Origin: Streptomyces sp. NBC_00358
GTDB lineage: Bacteria; Actinomycetota; Actinomycetes; Streptomycetales; Streptomycetaceae
DNA: 64,000 bases
Assembly (NCBI RefSeq): GCF_036099295.1
Contig: NZ_CP107976.1
Coordinates: 4,650,001 to 4,714,000 of the forward strand
Reading direction: 5' to 3'
Within the stretch, counting starts at the first letter, position 1, and every line of letters starts with the position of its first letter. This document shows positions 25,283-34,539 of this stretch, piece after piece. Position numbers and translations under genes: made by a program. The notes beneath the pieces were generated by a model. The model saw only the letters and a program-made list of their open reading frames with translations, made no database searches and was not told the origin of the DNA.

Positions 25283-28200
25283 ATGGGCAGACACGCCCCG
25301 GGACGGCGCGGCCTTGCCGCGGCCGTCTCCTCCATAGCGGTCGCCGTGGCGGCCGCCACCATCGCCGTACTGCCGCAGAACGGCGCCTCGGCGGACCCGG
25401 CCGCACCGGCCGGGACCGCCTCCGAGATCACCCTGACCGACCCTGCCGGCACGCAACCGCGCGCCGACCGCCCGCTGGTGGCCGGCGCGAGCGGCTTCCT
25501 GCACCGGCAGACCGGGATCACGGGGCTGCTGTGGACGGACTACGCCACCGGCACGAGCACGGTCGTCCGGACCTCCGACGGCGTGTACGCGCCCACGGGT
25601 ACCTGCGCGAGCCTCGGCTCGTCGACCTGCCCCACCGCCTGGTACGGCGGCGACGGCGACCTGGTCGCGCTGCCGTCGGCCGGTTCCGTGGCCCTGTGGG
25701 ACCCGGCGACCCGGACGACGTCGTCGTTCACCTCGGACGAGGCGTACCGGGGGCTGGCCGGACGGACGGTCCTCACCGAGTCGTCGGTGCACGACCTCGT
25801 CGACGGCGCCTGGCGCTCCCGCGCCATCACGCCCGATTGGATGCGGATCACCTCGGGCGCGGTCACGGCCGCCGACGCACACGGCGTGCTGTTCAAGGTC
25901 GACAGCTACCTGTACTACCTCGACCTCGCGACGGCCACCGCCACCAGGGCCTTCTCCGGCATGGACGCGCGGCCGTACACCGTCCTCGGTGGCGACCGGA
26001 TCGGCTGGTACGACGCGGCCGGCGGCAAGCTGCACGTCAAGCCCCGCACGGACCCCGAAGCCGACGAGCAGGTGATCGACCTGCCCTCGCCCGGTGCCCA
26101 GCTCGACGGCGCCCCCGTGCTCTCCGGCGACTGGCTGCTGGTCCCGCTGCACACCGGCACCGGGACCAGCACGCTGCGGGCCGACTCCCTGAAGGACGGC
26201 TCCTCGCAGACCCTGGAGGACAAGGCGGGGGCGTACGTGCTCCGTGCGTCCGGCGACACCGCCCTCGTCACCGGCGGCAGCGGCGCGAGCGACTGGTGGG
26301 TGCGGCGCTTCACCGAGGCCGCCGACGGCACGCCCGGCCTGGAGCAGCTCGCCCAGGTCCCGGCGACGGAGAACGCGAAGACCGGCCTGGCGCTCAGCCG
26401 GGGCTACCTCCGCGTGGCCGAGGACAACCCCTCCAGCACCTCCGACACCACCTCGTGGCGCACCATCGGCAGCGTCGGCGGCCAGTTGACGCCGACCGCC
26501 GCCACGGAGAGCGGTTCGGTCAGCCCCAAGTGCCCGTACGCCGGCACCACCTGCTCGGCGATGTGGGGCAACTACGGCAACGGGCCCAGGGACGTCTACC
26601 TCGACACCTACTACGACGGTGACGAGGGCGGCAGCGGCCTGTCCAACGCGGACCGGCTCGTCACGATCGGCTACAACCCCCTGGAGTTCCACACCGCGGG
26701 CGGCGCGATCGTCGACGTCTCCGACGACTACGCCGTCTACAACTCGGGCGGCTCGGCCCCGATGCAGTACATCGGCGAGTTCGGCCAGGGACAGAAGCTG
26801 AAGCGCTCCGTGCGCGCCGCCGCCCTGAACGGCTCCACCCTGTGGGGCGCCTCCACCACCGGCAAGCTGACCTCCTACAGCCTGACCGAGGACAAGACCC
26901 TCGCGACGGTGACCGTTCCGGGCATGTCCTGCGTGCCGGGCGAACTCCAGGCGGCGGGCCGCTGGGTGTACTGGGCGTGCGGCGACGGCTCGGCCGGCGT
27001 GTACGACACCAAGGCCGCCACCTCCCGCGCGGTGAGCGGCGGCGACGTACTGCTCGGCGACGGCTTCACCGTCCGCCACGACCGCACCGCAGGCACCCTG
27101 GTGCTGACGGACGCGGCCACCGGCACCAGCCGCGTCCTCGCGACCGATGTCGCCGACACCGGCCTCGCCATGGACCGCCGCTTCAAGTGGACCGTGGACG
27201 AGTACACGGGCCTGGTGGCCTGGACCGACCTGTACGAGCGGACGCACGTCGCCCGGACCGGCGTCACCCCGTCGGCCGTGACGGCCTTCAAGACCGAGGC
27301 GACGGACTCCGCCGACCCCACGATGCCCTTCCACGGCTCCTGGCTGCTCTCCCGCCCCGTCACCTCCTGGTCGGTCACCTTCGCCTCGGTCCAGAGCGGC
27401 GCGAAGGGCAAGGCCACCCACACGGTCACCGGGGGCGCGTCCACCGCCTCGGTGGGCACGAGCTGGTTCGGCACGACGGTCGACAACGCCCGTTTCCCCA
27501 ACGGGGAGTTCACCTGGACCCTCAAGGCCACCGGCATCGGCACCGCTTCGGCGGTCACCGCGTCGACCGGCAAGGGCTTCCTCCTGAGCGGCACACCGGT
27601 ACGGCACGACTTCGCCAGCCCCGACGGGCCCGACGGCCGCGGCGACCTCCTCATCCTGAACTCCTCGGGCGGCCTCACCTTCCAGACGGGCACCGGCACC
27701 GGGAAGTTCGGCGAGAAGATCAGCGGTTCCGGCTGGGCCGCCGGCATCAAGGCCGTGCCGTTCGGCGACCTCGACGGCGACCGCTGCAACGACGTCCTCG
27801 TCCGGCTGAGCAGCGGCGCCCTTCGCGCGTACAAGCCGCACTGCGGCGCCCCGGTCACCCCGAAGACGTCGTACACCACGCTCGCGAGCAGCGGCTGGAC
27901 GCAGTACGACGTCCTGACGTCGCCCGGCGACGTGAGCGGCGACGGCCGACCCGACCTGATCGCGCGCGCCGCGTCCACCGGGACCGTCTACCTCTGCAAG
28001 GGGACGAGCACGGGCACGCTGTCCGCCCGCGTGAAGCTCTACGACAACTGGAAGGGCTACAAGAAGATCGTCGGCGCCGGTGACCTCGACGGCGACGGCA
28101 TCGGCGACCTGCTCGCGCAGGACACGTCCAACACCCTCTACCGCTACAGCGGCAAGGGGGACGGAACCTTCGCCGCGCGCGGGAAGGTGTTCGGCGACTG

Positions 28201-28378
28201 GGGCGGCTCCTACGACGCCGTCGTCGTCGTCGGTGACATCACCGACGACGGCCGGGCCGACCTGGTCTCCCGGGACACCTCCGGCAACCTCTACCGCAAC
28301 AGCGGGGACGGCAAGGGGTCGTTCGGTTCGCGCACCCGGATCGCGACCGGCTGGAGCGGTTACCGGTCCCTCTCCTGA
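25283..28378 (+). CDS. Large secreted FG-GAP/VCBS repeat protein
   Basis: A 1031-residue exported protein. The signal peptide covers about 1-36 (RRGLAAAVSSIAVAVAAATI...GASA). The long middle region (about 60-750) is beta-rich and resembles a WD40/Kelch-like propeller repertoire (LVALPSAGSVALWDPATRTT, YLYYLDLATATA). The last 250 residues hold four FG-GAP/VCBS repeats with calcium-type loops: GDLDGDRCNDVLVR, GDVSGDGRPDLIAR, GDLDGDGIGDLLAQ and GDITDDGRADLVSR. Such beta-propeller proteins are common in the Streptomyces secretome, mostly of unknown function. GGGGAGGGACAG precedes ATG 25283. Confidence 0.9.
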   Translation: MGRHAPGRRGLAAAVSSIAVAVAAATIAVLPQNGASADPAAPAGTASEITLTDPAGTQPRADRPLVAGASGFLHRQTGITGLLWTDYATGTSTVVRTSDGVYAPTGTCASLGSSTCPTAWYGGDGDLVALPSAGSVALWDPATRTTSSFTSDEAYRGLAGRTVLTESSVHDLVDGAWRSRAITPDWMRITSGAVTAADAHGVLFKVDSYLYYLDLATATATRAFSGMDARPYTVLGGDRIGWYDAAGGKLHVKPRTDPEADEQVIDLPSPGAQLDGAPVLSGDWLLVPLHTGTGTSTLRADSLKDGSSQTLEDKAGAYVLRASGDTALVTGGSGASDWWVRRFTEAADGTPGLEQLAQVPATENAKTGLALSRGYLRVAEDNPSSTSDTTSWRTIGSVGGQLTPTAATESGSVSPKCPYAGTTCSAMWGNYGNGPRDVYLDTYYDGDEGGSGLSNADRLVTIGYNPLEFHTAGGAIVDVSDDYAVYNSGGSAPMQYIGEFGQGQKLKRSVRAAALNGSTLWGASTTGKLTSYSLTEDKTLATVTVPGMSCVPGELQAAGRWVYWACGDGSAGVYDTKAATSRAVSGGDVLLGDGFTVRHDRTAGTLVLTDAATGTSRVLATDVADTGLAMDRRFKWTVDEYTGLVAWTDLYERTHVARTGVTPSAVTAFKTEATDSADPTMPFHGSWLLSRPVTSWSVTFASVQSGAKGKATHTVTGGASTASVGTSWFGTTVDNARFPNGEFTWTLKATGIGTASAVTASTGKGFLLSGTPVRHDFASPDGPDGRGDLLILNSSGGLTFQTGTGTGKFGEKISGSGWAAGIKAVPFGDLDGDRCNDVLVRLSSGALRAYKPHCGAPVTPKTSYTTLASSGWTQYDVLTSPGDVSGDGRPDLIARAASTGTVYLCKGTSTGTLSARVKLYDNWKGYKKIVGAGDLDGDGIGDLLAQDTSNTLYRYSGKGDGTFAARGKVFGDWGGSYDAVVVVGDITDDGRADLVSRDTSGNLYRNSGDGKGSFGSRTRIATGWSGYRSLS

Positions 28379-28391
28379 CACGCCTGACCTG

Positions 28392-28431
28392 CGAAAGGGG
28401 GCACGGGACCATCGGTCCCGCGCCCCCTTCG
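28392..28431 (+). terminator. Terminator after the FG-GAP gene
   Basis: A two-part hairpin 14 bp after the stop: CGAAAGGGGGC pairs with GCCCCCTTCG, enclosing GGGACC/GGTCCC. The next gene begins 120 bp later. Confidence 0.8.
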
Positions 28432-28553
28432 TCTTGGTACCGGACTCGTGAAGACCCGGCAAAGAGCCGGGAAAAAGACTGTCTGTCCGGTCCCTCCGAT
28501 CCGGAGTGGACCCCGGCGCCGCGAACGCCTCGACCACCCGTATGGTTTCCGCC

Positions 28554-29030
28554 ATGGCAGTCCCCGAGGTCATCCCGATCGCCTACGAACCGAAGCGCCG
28601 CACCGAGACAATCGGCCGGTACGCGGACGGTCAGTTCCTGGCGTCGATCACGTACGCCTTCCCCGAAGGGTTCCGTCCCGACGACGGCTGGGAAGAGCAC
28701 AAACGTCTGTACACGGTGCTCCACACCTTCGACTCCGAGGGTCGCTACCGCGACTCGGAGGTCTGGTGCGCCGGCACGTGGGCCGAACAGCAACGAGCCG
28801 CCCAGGGCGAATACTCGGTGCTGTCACGCGCCCGCGTCCATCTGGCGAAACTGCTGCGCAGCCTGCCCCGGCGCTCGTACACGGACATCGCGATCCGGCC
28901 GTTCCAGCTCACCGTCGACGGCGTGCTGTTCGGTCTGCTCACCGGTGTGGACGAGGGCGAGGCCTGGGCCGAGCTGTACCCGGACCGCCTCGGCTTCTCC
29001 GAGCCGTGGGACGGCACGTACGACACCTGA
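28554..29030 (+). CDS. Conserved hypothetical protein (HycA-annotated family)
   Basis: A 158-residue soluble protein, starting MAVPEVIPIAYEPKRRTETI. The sequence is a mix of beta strands (GQFLASITYAFPEGF, KRLYTVLHTFDSEG) and a central amphipathic helix (AQGEYSVLSRARVHLAKLLR). I recall close relatives in Streptomyces carrying the name 'formate hydrogenlyase regulatory protein HycA', which is probably an annotation artefact because no formate hydrogenlyase genes are nearby. No catalytic motif is seen. ATG 28554 is chosen over a GTG 48 bp upstream for family-like length. Confidence 0.72.
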   Translation: MAVPEVIPIAYEPKRRTETIGRYADGQFLASITYAFPEGFRPDDGWEEHKRLYTVLHTFDSEGRYRDSEVWCAGTWAEQQRAAQGEYSVLSRARVHLAKLLRSLPRRSYTDIAIRPFQLTVDGVLFGLLTGVDEGEAWAELYPDRLGFSEPWDGTYDT

Positions 29031-29054
29031 GCGGCCCCTTCCTCCGCACGGCGA

Positions 29055-29134
29055 GAGAGCCCGGACCGATGTGTTCCGGGCCCCCTCCGCCTGTCAGGGA
29101 GTCGAGGGGCCCGGAACCCGTTGACCGGGCTCTC
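29055..29134. terminator. Two-tiered inverted repeat, bidirectional terminator
   Basis: The outer arms GAGAGCCCGG (29055-29064) and CCGGGCTCTC (29125-29134) enclose inner arms 29074-29087 and 29104-29116 that pair with one bulged base. It sits between convergent genes ending at 29030 and 29156 and probably terminates both transcripts. Confidence 0.7.
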
Positions 29135-29155
29135 GTGATCCGGGGGTAGGACCGA

Positions 29156-30097
29156 TCAGGACGCCGAGGCCGACGCGCTCGGCTGGGTGTCCGAGCTGTC
29201 GTGGGTCTCGTCCGGGGCGACACCCATGGTCAGGTGGGCGTGCACGCCCCTGGCGATGTGTCTCTTGTTGTACGAGAGGTACAGGAGCCCGCCCTCGTGG
29301 CCGTTGTCCGGGTAGATCGTGTCCTCGTCCAGCGTCGTGCGGGTCGTGGTGTTCGAGGAGTACGGAGCGACCTCCGCCGACGCCAGGACCGCCTTCTCCG
29401 CGAAGAAGAGCTGCCCCGTGTGGCAGGTGTGGCCGCCCTCGTAGCCCGCGTCGGTCCAGGTGCCGTCCACATGGACCTTCACGTGGATGTGGACGCAACG
29501 GCCCCGGTACCAGCCGGGGAAGAGCGTCCTGAAGGTGACGTGACCGTGCCGGTCGGTCTTCCAGGTGCCGCGCAGATACCGCTTGTCGTCGGTGGGCTCG
29601 GCGTGCCCGCCACCGCCTCCGCCGGGGGGAGGACCGGACGGGGGTTCGCCGGTCGGGGTGCCGGTCGGGACGTCCGTGGGCCCGCCCGACGGACCGCCGC
29701 CGCCACCGCCGTTGCTCATCGCCTCGTAGCCGGAGTAGACACCCACCGCCGAGCAGTGCCAGATGTCCACCGCGGCGTGCCTGACCGGCTTGCAGGTGTC
29801 CGCGTCGATCACCTTGAGCTCAAGGGTCAGCGGGATGCCCTCCTGGTCCTCGGTGATGTCCCGACGGATCTTGTCCGCGTCGATGTAGTAGGGGCCCTCG
29901 GTGGTCTCCGAGGTCAGCGTGTAACAGGCCTCCGCGCCCGAAGCGCCCGACGCCGTGCCGGCCGCCGCCTCGTCCGCGAACGCGTTCACGGCGGCGGCGC
30001 CGCCCACGCCCACGGCCGCCACGGCCACTCCACCTGCGACGACGACCTTGCGCCGGGTCATGTTCCCTTGGTGCGCGGGTCCTTGGGTCTCAGTCAT
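29156..30097 (-). CDS. Tat-exported intradiol dioxygenase-like protein
   Basis: A 313-residue protein with a twin-arginine signal (MTRRKVVVAGGVAVAAVGVG). The intradiol ring-cleavage dioxygenase fold shows both halves of the Fe(III) site: an N-terminal tyrosine in VGVYSGYEA and, after an insertion, the PGWYRGRCVHIHVKV block with Tyr and the two His. The TSETTEGPYYID start of the domain is diagnostic for the exported 'intradiol ring-cleavage' group. Residues about 130-165 between the two halves are a Gly/Pro-rich insertion. Substrate of the exported group is unknown. ATG 30097 is preferred; ATG 30061 is an alternative immediately before the RR pair. Confidence 0.88.
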   Translation of the reverse strand: MTETQGPAHQGNMTRRKVVVAGGVAVAAVGVGGAAAVNAFADEAAAGTASGASGAEACYTLTSETTEGPYYIDADKIRRDITEDQEGIPLTLELKVIDADTCKPVRHAAVDIWHCSAVGVYSGYEAMSNGGGGGGPSGGPTDVPTGTPTGEPPSGPPPGGGGGGHAEPTDDKRYLRGTWKTDRHGHVTFRTLFPGWYRGRCVHIHVKVHVDGTWTDAGYEGGHTCHTGQLFFAEKAVLASAEVAPYSSNTTTRTTLDEDTIYPDNGHEGGLLYLSYNKRHIARGVHAHLTMGVAPDETHDSSDTQPSASASAS

Positions 30098-30233
30098 GCG
30101 CCGGACCGTAGGGAGCCGACCTGTCAGCAGCATGGGTGCCGACTGTGGTTTCGCGCGCCACGCGAAAATGGCTCGGAACCGTCGTCGGTTCCGAGCCACT
30201 TCCGTGTGCGACGCCTGTTCCGGCGCGCGCCGC

Positions 30234-31997
30234 CTACTTCGGCTGCGGCTTGCGCACCGAGATGTGCAGCTCGCGCAGCCGCGTCTCGTCCAGCTCCGTG
30301 GGCGCGCCCATCATCAGGTCCTGCGCGTTGCCGTTGAGCGGGAACGCGATCGTCTCGCGGATGTTCGGCTCATCGGCGAGCAGCATGACGATGCGGTCGA
30401 CGCCCGGGGCGATCCCGCCGTGCGGCGGGGCGCCGAAGCGGAAGGCGCGCAGCATGCCGGCGAACTGCTCCTCGACCGTCTCGCGGTCGTAGCCCGCGAT
30501 CTCGAAGGCCTTGAGCATGATCTCGGGCTCGTGGTTCCGGATCGCGCCGGAGGACAGCTCGACGCCGTTGCAGACGATGTCGTACTGCCAGCCGAGGATG
30601 TCCAGCGGGTCCTGGGTCTCCAGGGCCTCCAGACCGCCCTGCGGCATCGAGAACGGGTTGTGCGAGAAGTCGATCTTGCCGGTGTCCTCGTCCTTCTCGT
30701 ACATCGGGAAGTCGACGATCCAGCAGAAGCGGAAGACGTTCTCCTCGAAGTTGCCCGAGCGCTTCGCGGCCTCGACCCGCACCGCGCCCATGATCTTCGA
30801 GACTTCTTCGAACTCGCCCGCGCCGAAGAACACCGCGTGGCCGGCGGCCAGCGAGAGGCGCTTGGTCAGCTCGGCGACGTTCTCCTCGGTGAGGAACTTG
30901 GCGATCGGGCCGGTCAGCGAACCGTCCTCGCCCACGCGCACCCAGGCCAGGCCCTTGGCGCCCTGCTCGACCGCGTAGTCACCGAGGCCGTCGAAGAACT
31001 TCCGCGACTGACCGGCGACGTCCGGCACCGCGAGGGCGCGCACGTGCTTGCCCGCGAAGGCCTTGAACTCGGAGCCCTCGAAGATGTCGGTGATGTCGGT
31101 GAGCTCCAGCTGGGCCCGCAGGTCCGGCTTGTCGGAGCCGTACTTCAGCATCGACTCGCGGAACGGGATGCGCGGGAAGGGGGAGGTGACGTGACGGTCA
31201 CCGCCGAACTCCTCGAACAGCTCGGTCATGAGCTTCTCGATGGGCTGGAACACGTCCTCCTGCTCGACGAAGGACATCTCCACGTCGAGCTGGTAGAACT
31301 CGCCCGGCGAACGGTCCGCGCGGGCGTCCTCGTCGCGGAAGCAGGGCGCGATCTGGAAGTACCGGTCGAAGCCGGAGATCATCAGCAGCTGCTTGAACTG
31401 CTGCGGCGCCTGCGGGAGCGCGTAGAACTTGCCCGGGTTCAGCCGGGAGGGGACCACGAAGTCGCGCGCGCCCTCGGGGGAGGTGGCGCTGAGGATCGGG
31501 GTCGCCATCTCGTTGAAGCCCAGCGCCGTCATCTTGTGACGGATCGCGGAGATCACGGCCGTACGCAGCAGGATGTTGCGGTGCATGCGCTCGCGGCGCA
31601 GGTCGAGGAAGCGGTACTCCAGACGCCGCTCCTCGTTGACCCCGTCCTCGGCGTTGATCGTGAACGGCAGCGGGGCGGCGGCGCCGAGCAGCTCGACCTC
31701 GCCCACCTCGACCTCGACCTCACCGGTCGGCAGGTCCGCGTTCACGTTCTCCGTGCCACGCGAGACGACCTTGCCGTCGACGCGGACGGTCGATTCCTTG
31801 GAGACCTTGTCCAGGGCCTCGTAGGCCGGTGTGCCGGGGCGGGCGACGAGCTGCGTGATGCCGTAGTGGTCGCGCAGATCGATGAAGAGGATGCCACCCA
31901 GGTCTCGGCGATTGTGCAGCCAGCCGCTCAGCCGGACGTCGCTGCCGACGTCAGAGGCGCGGAGCTCGCCGCAGGTGTGGGACCTGTACCGATGCAT
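30234..31997 (-). CDS. aspS: Aspartyl-tRNA synthetase (bacterial long type)
   Basis: A 587-residue class II synthetase charging tRNA-Asp. It begins MHRYRSHTCGELRASDVGSD. It has the OB-fold anticodon domain (SGWLHNRRDLGGILFIDLRD), motif 2 (FRDEDARADRSPGEFYQLDV), the bacterial GAD insertion domain (about 280-415) and motif 3 (GGIAPGVDRIVMLL). Length and domains are complete. The frame is open 17 codons further upstream, but ATG 31997 matches the family N-terminus. A parS site overlaps the upstream leader. Confidence 0.97.
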   Translation of the reverse strand: MHRYRSHTCGELRASDVGSDVRLSGWLHNRRDLGGILFIDLRDHYGITQLVARPGTPAYEALDKVSKESTVRVDGKVVSRGTENVNADLPTGEVEVEVGEVELLGAAAPLPFTINAEDGVNEERRLEYRFLDLRRERMHRNILLRTAVISAIRHKMTALGFNEMATPILSATSPEGARDFVVPSRLNPGKFYALPQAPQQFKQLLMISGFDRYFQIAPCFRDEDARADRSPGEFYQLDVEMSFVEQEDVFQPIEKLMTELFEEFGGDRHVTSPFPRIPFRESMLKYGSDKPDLRAQLELTDITDIFEGSEFKAFAGKHVRALAVPDVAGQSRKFFDGLGDYAVEQGAKGLAWVRVGEDGSLTGPIAKFLTEENVAELTKRLSLAAGHAVFFGAGEFEEVSKIMGAVRVEAAKRSGNFEENVFRFCWIVDFPMYEKDEDTGKIDFSHNPFSMPQGGLEALETQDPLDILGWQYDIVCNGVELSSGAIRNHEPEIMLKAFEIAGYDRETVEEQFAGMLRAFRFGAPPHGGIAPGVDRIVMLLADEPNIRETIAFPLNGNAQDLMMGAPTELDETRLRELHISVRKPQPK

Positions 31998-32030
31998 CGT
32001 CGTTTCATCCAGTCTTCGCGGATTGAGGGC

Positions 32031-32048
32031 GTGTTTCACGTGAAACAC
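32031..32048. promoter_or_regulatory. parS centromere-like site (ParB binding)
   Basis: GTGTTTCACGTGAAACAC is a perfect 18-bp palindrome containing the 16-bp bacterial parS consensus TGTTTCACGTGAAACA. ParB binds this sequence and spreads to form the segregation complex. In Streptomyces most parS copies lie in a cluster around oriC, so this suggests an origin-proximal position. It is 34 bp upstream of the aspS start, so it probably lies in the aspS promoter or leader. No other exact copy was seen in the window. Confidence 0.92.
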
Positions 32049-32178
32049 CCCCAGGGTACCGGGCAGCCCAGGACCACCTCCCCATCATTAACCGCTCCGC
32101 CACCGACCGGCGCCCTGGACCGGCATCGGTGGCAGGCATCGGTGGCAGGCACCGATCACCTGTTCCTACAGTGGGCGC

Positions 32179-34539
32179 ATGCGCACTGGTGAGCCCCTGC
32201 CCGCCGTGGGGGACGTCCTGGCCACTCTCGCCACCGGCGTGTGGCGCTGGGACAACGCCGCGGGCCTCGTCACCTTCGACGCGGAGGCCGCACGGCTCAT
32301 CGGTATGCCCGCGAAGCTGACGACACTCTCCGAGGCGGGCACGCGCTCCCACTTCCATCCCGTCGACTGGAACGAGATGGACGGCGTCGTGAACCTCGCG
32401 GTGGCCGAGGGCACGCTCGCCGAGGCCCGCATGCGGATCATGGACGAACACGGCCGGGTGCTCCGCACGGTCCGCAGCCGGTCCAGGCCCCTCATCGACC
32501 CCGAGACCGGTCAGTACGAGCTGATCGGCACCCTTCAGGAGGTCAGCGAGCAGCCCCCGGACGCCGCCGCGCGCACCCCCGTCACCGGGGACTGGCGCCG
32601 CTCGCGGGAGGCGTTCCTGCTGGACGCGGGGCGGGCGCTGGCCGAGGCGCGGTCCACGGCGGAGGTGCTGCGGGTGGCGGCGGCCCTGTCGATGCCCGGC
32701 TTCTCTCCGGACGGTCTCGCCGTGTTCGGCGCGGAGGGCGACCGGCTGACGATCATCGGCCATCACGGGCACCAGCCGGGTGACGAGGACCCCTTCTCGC
32801 ACATGTCGCTGGCCACGGACTATCCGGCCGCCGAGGTCGTCCGTACCGGCCGTGCGGTCTACCTCTCCTCCCCCGACGACTACAGGGAGCGCTACCCGGC
32901 GTCCTGGCCGCTCGCCCAGCGCTTCGGGCGGCAGTCGTGGGCGTTCCTGCCGCTCACCGTCGCCGGCAGCACCATGGGCGCGTGGATGGCGGCGTTCACG
33001 TATCCCGTCACCTTCACGCCCGACGAGCGCTCGGTCCTCACGACCGTCGCCCGCATGCTCGCGCAGGCCCTGTCGCGCGCCGGAGCCGCCGAGACCGCGC
33101 GGGAGCTGACCGACGGCCTCCAGCGCTCGATGATGCCGACGCTCGGCCCGCAGATGCCGGGCATGAGCGTCGCCGCGCGCTACGTCCCGACCGGCGGCGG
33201 CCTCCAGGTCGGCGGCGACTGGTACGACATGATCCCGCTGCCCGCCGGCCGCTACGCCCTGGTCATCGGCGATGTCCAGGGCCACGACGTCCGCGCGGCG
33301 GGCCTGATGGGCCAGCTCCGCATAGCCCTGCGCGCGTACGCCTCCGAGGGCCACCGCCCCGACGCGGTGCTGTCACGGGCCTCGCGCTTCCTCTACGGGG
33401 TCACCGGTTCGGTGATCTACGGGTCCAGCGGCGGCACGGACGCCGAGGAGGACCCGGCGGACCCCGCGGATGTGCGCTTCGCGACCTGCCTGTACGTCGA
33501 GGTCGACCCGGCGACCGGGACACTCGACATCGCCCGCGCCGGGCATCCCGACCCCGCGATACGCATGGCGGACGGGACGGTGCTGATGCGGCCCACGGCG
33601 GGCGGGCTGCCGCTCGGCATCGACCCGGACGCCGACTACCCGACCACCCGGCTGGTCCTGGAGCCGGGGGAGACCATGCTGGCCTGCACCGACGGGCTCA
33701 TCGAGACCGGCGGCCACGACCTCGACACCGGCTGGCGCCGTATCCGCCGCACGCTCGAATCCCACGACGGCGACATGGAGGCCCTCGCCGACGCGCTCGT
33801 CCAGGCCGTGCACGGCCCCTCCTCCCACCACACCACCGGTCCGCTGGCCGACCGGCGCGAGGACGACATAGCGGTGCTGCTGCTGTCCCGGCTGGGCGAG
33901 GAGAGCGGCTACGACGACACGGCCCCGGCCGTCCGGCCGATGGTGCGGCGGACGATGCTGACCGTGGCGCAGACCGAGCCCGAGCGGATCGCCGACGCCC
34001 GGCAGCAACTGCGGGAGCTCCTGCACGACTGGGCCTCAGCCGACCAGCTCGACTCCGCCGTCCTGCTCGTCTCCGAGATGGCCACCAACGTCCTCGTGCA
34101 CACCGACGCCGACGCGCTGCTCGTCGCCGAGGTGACGGGCGAGCCGGGCAAGCGGCGGATGCGGGTCGAGGTGACCGACGGCAGCGACGACCTGCCGCAC
34201 CGGCGCCATCCGGGGGAGCTGGCGTCCTCCGGGCGCGGACTGGTGCTCGTGGAGATGCTCGCGGACGCGTGGGGGGTCGACCCGCGGGGCGAGGGCAAGA
34301 GCATCTGGTTCGAGTTCTCCGAGACGCCGGAGGCCGGTTCCGGCGAGCCGGCGGCCTCGGACGACTCCGCGCGCGTGAACGCGTGGGAGAGCGTCGGCGA
34401 CGCCGGCACGTCGAAGGACTACGGGCTGTCCGACGGCTACGAGTCCTCGGACGGTCCCGGCGCCCCGGGCACCCCGGGAAACCCTGGTGTCCCCGGTCTC
34501 CCCGGTCCTTCGGGTCCGTCGGGTCCCTCGGGGGCGTAG
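32179..34539 (+). CDS. PAS-GAF-PP2C-HATPase stress-type regulator with collagen-like tail
   Basis: A 786-residue signalling protein. An N-terminal PAS domain (about 10-125) is followed by GAF (about 140-310), a SpoIIE/RsbU-type PP2C phosphatase (about 325-560; VGGDWYDMIPL, VIGDVQGHDV, LACTDGLIETGG, REDDIAVLLL) and a RsbW/SpoIIAB-type HATPase (about 590-715; SEMATNVLVH, SSGRGLVLVEMLADAWG). Phosphatase and kinase modules in one chain are characteristic of Streptomyces partner-switching regulators controlling alternative sigma factors. The last 28 residues form Gly-X-Y triplets (GPGAPGTPGNPG, then GPSGPSGPSG). The gene overlaps the convergent permease gene by 103 bp in this collagen-like stretch. 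Confidence 0.9.
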   Translation: MRTGEPLPAVGDVLATLATGVWRWDNAAGLVTFDAEAARLIGMPAKLTTLSEAGTRSHFHPVDWNEMDGVVNLAVAEGTLAEARMRIMDEHGRVLRTVRSRSRPLIDPETGQYELIGTLQEVSEQPPDAAARTPVTGDWRRSREAFLLDAGRALAEARSTAEVLRVAAALSMPGFSPDGLAVFGAEGDRLTIIGHHGHQPGDEDPFSHMSLATDYPAAEVVRTGRAVYLSSPDDYRERYPASWPLAQRFGRQSWAFLPLTVAGSTMGAWMAAFTYPVTFTPDERSVLTTVARMLAQALSRAGAAETARELTDGLQRSMMPTLGPQMPGMSVAARYVPTGGGLQVGGDWYDMIPLPAGRYALVIGDVQGHDVRAAGLMGQLRIALRAYASEGHRPDAVLSRASRFLYGVTGSVIYGSSGGTDAEEDPADPADVRFATCLYVEVDPATGTLDIARAGHPDPAIRMADGTVLMRPTAGGLPLGIDPDADYPTTRLVLEPGETMLACTDGLIETGGHDLDTGWRRIRRTLESHDGDMEALADALVQAVHGPSSHHTTGPLADRREDDIAVLLLSRLGEESGYDDTAPAVRPMVRRTMLTVAQTEPERIADARQQLRELLHDWASADQLDSAVLLVSEMATNVLVHTDADALLVAEVTGEPGKRRMRVEVTDGSDDLPHRRHPGELASSGRGLVLVEMLADAWGVDPRGEGKSIWFEFSETPEAGSGEPAASDDSARVNAWESVGDAGTSKDYGLSDGYESSDGPGAPGTPGNPGVPGLPGPSGPSGPSGA

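Noticed and set aside
25217..28573. A 1118-codon open frame on the minus strand opposite the FG-GAP protein gene
   Set aside because: It is an antisense frame kept open by high GC; composition is Gly/Arg/Val/Ala-rich without domains, and the plus-strand product has a signal peptide and calcium-loop repeats.
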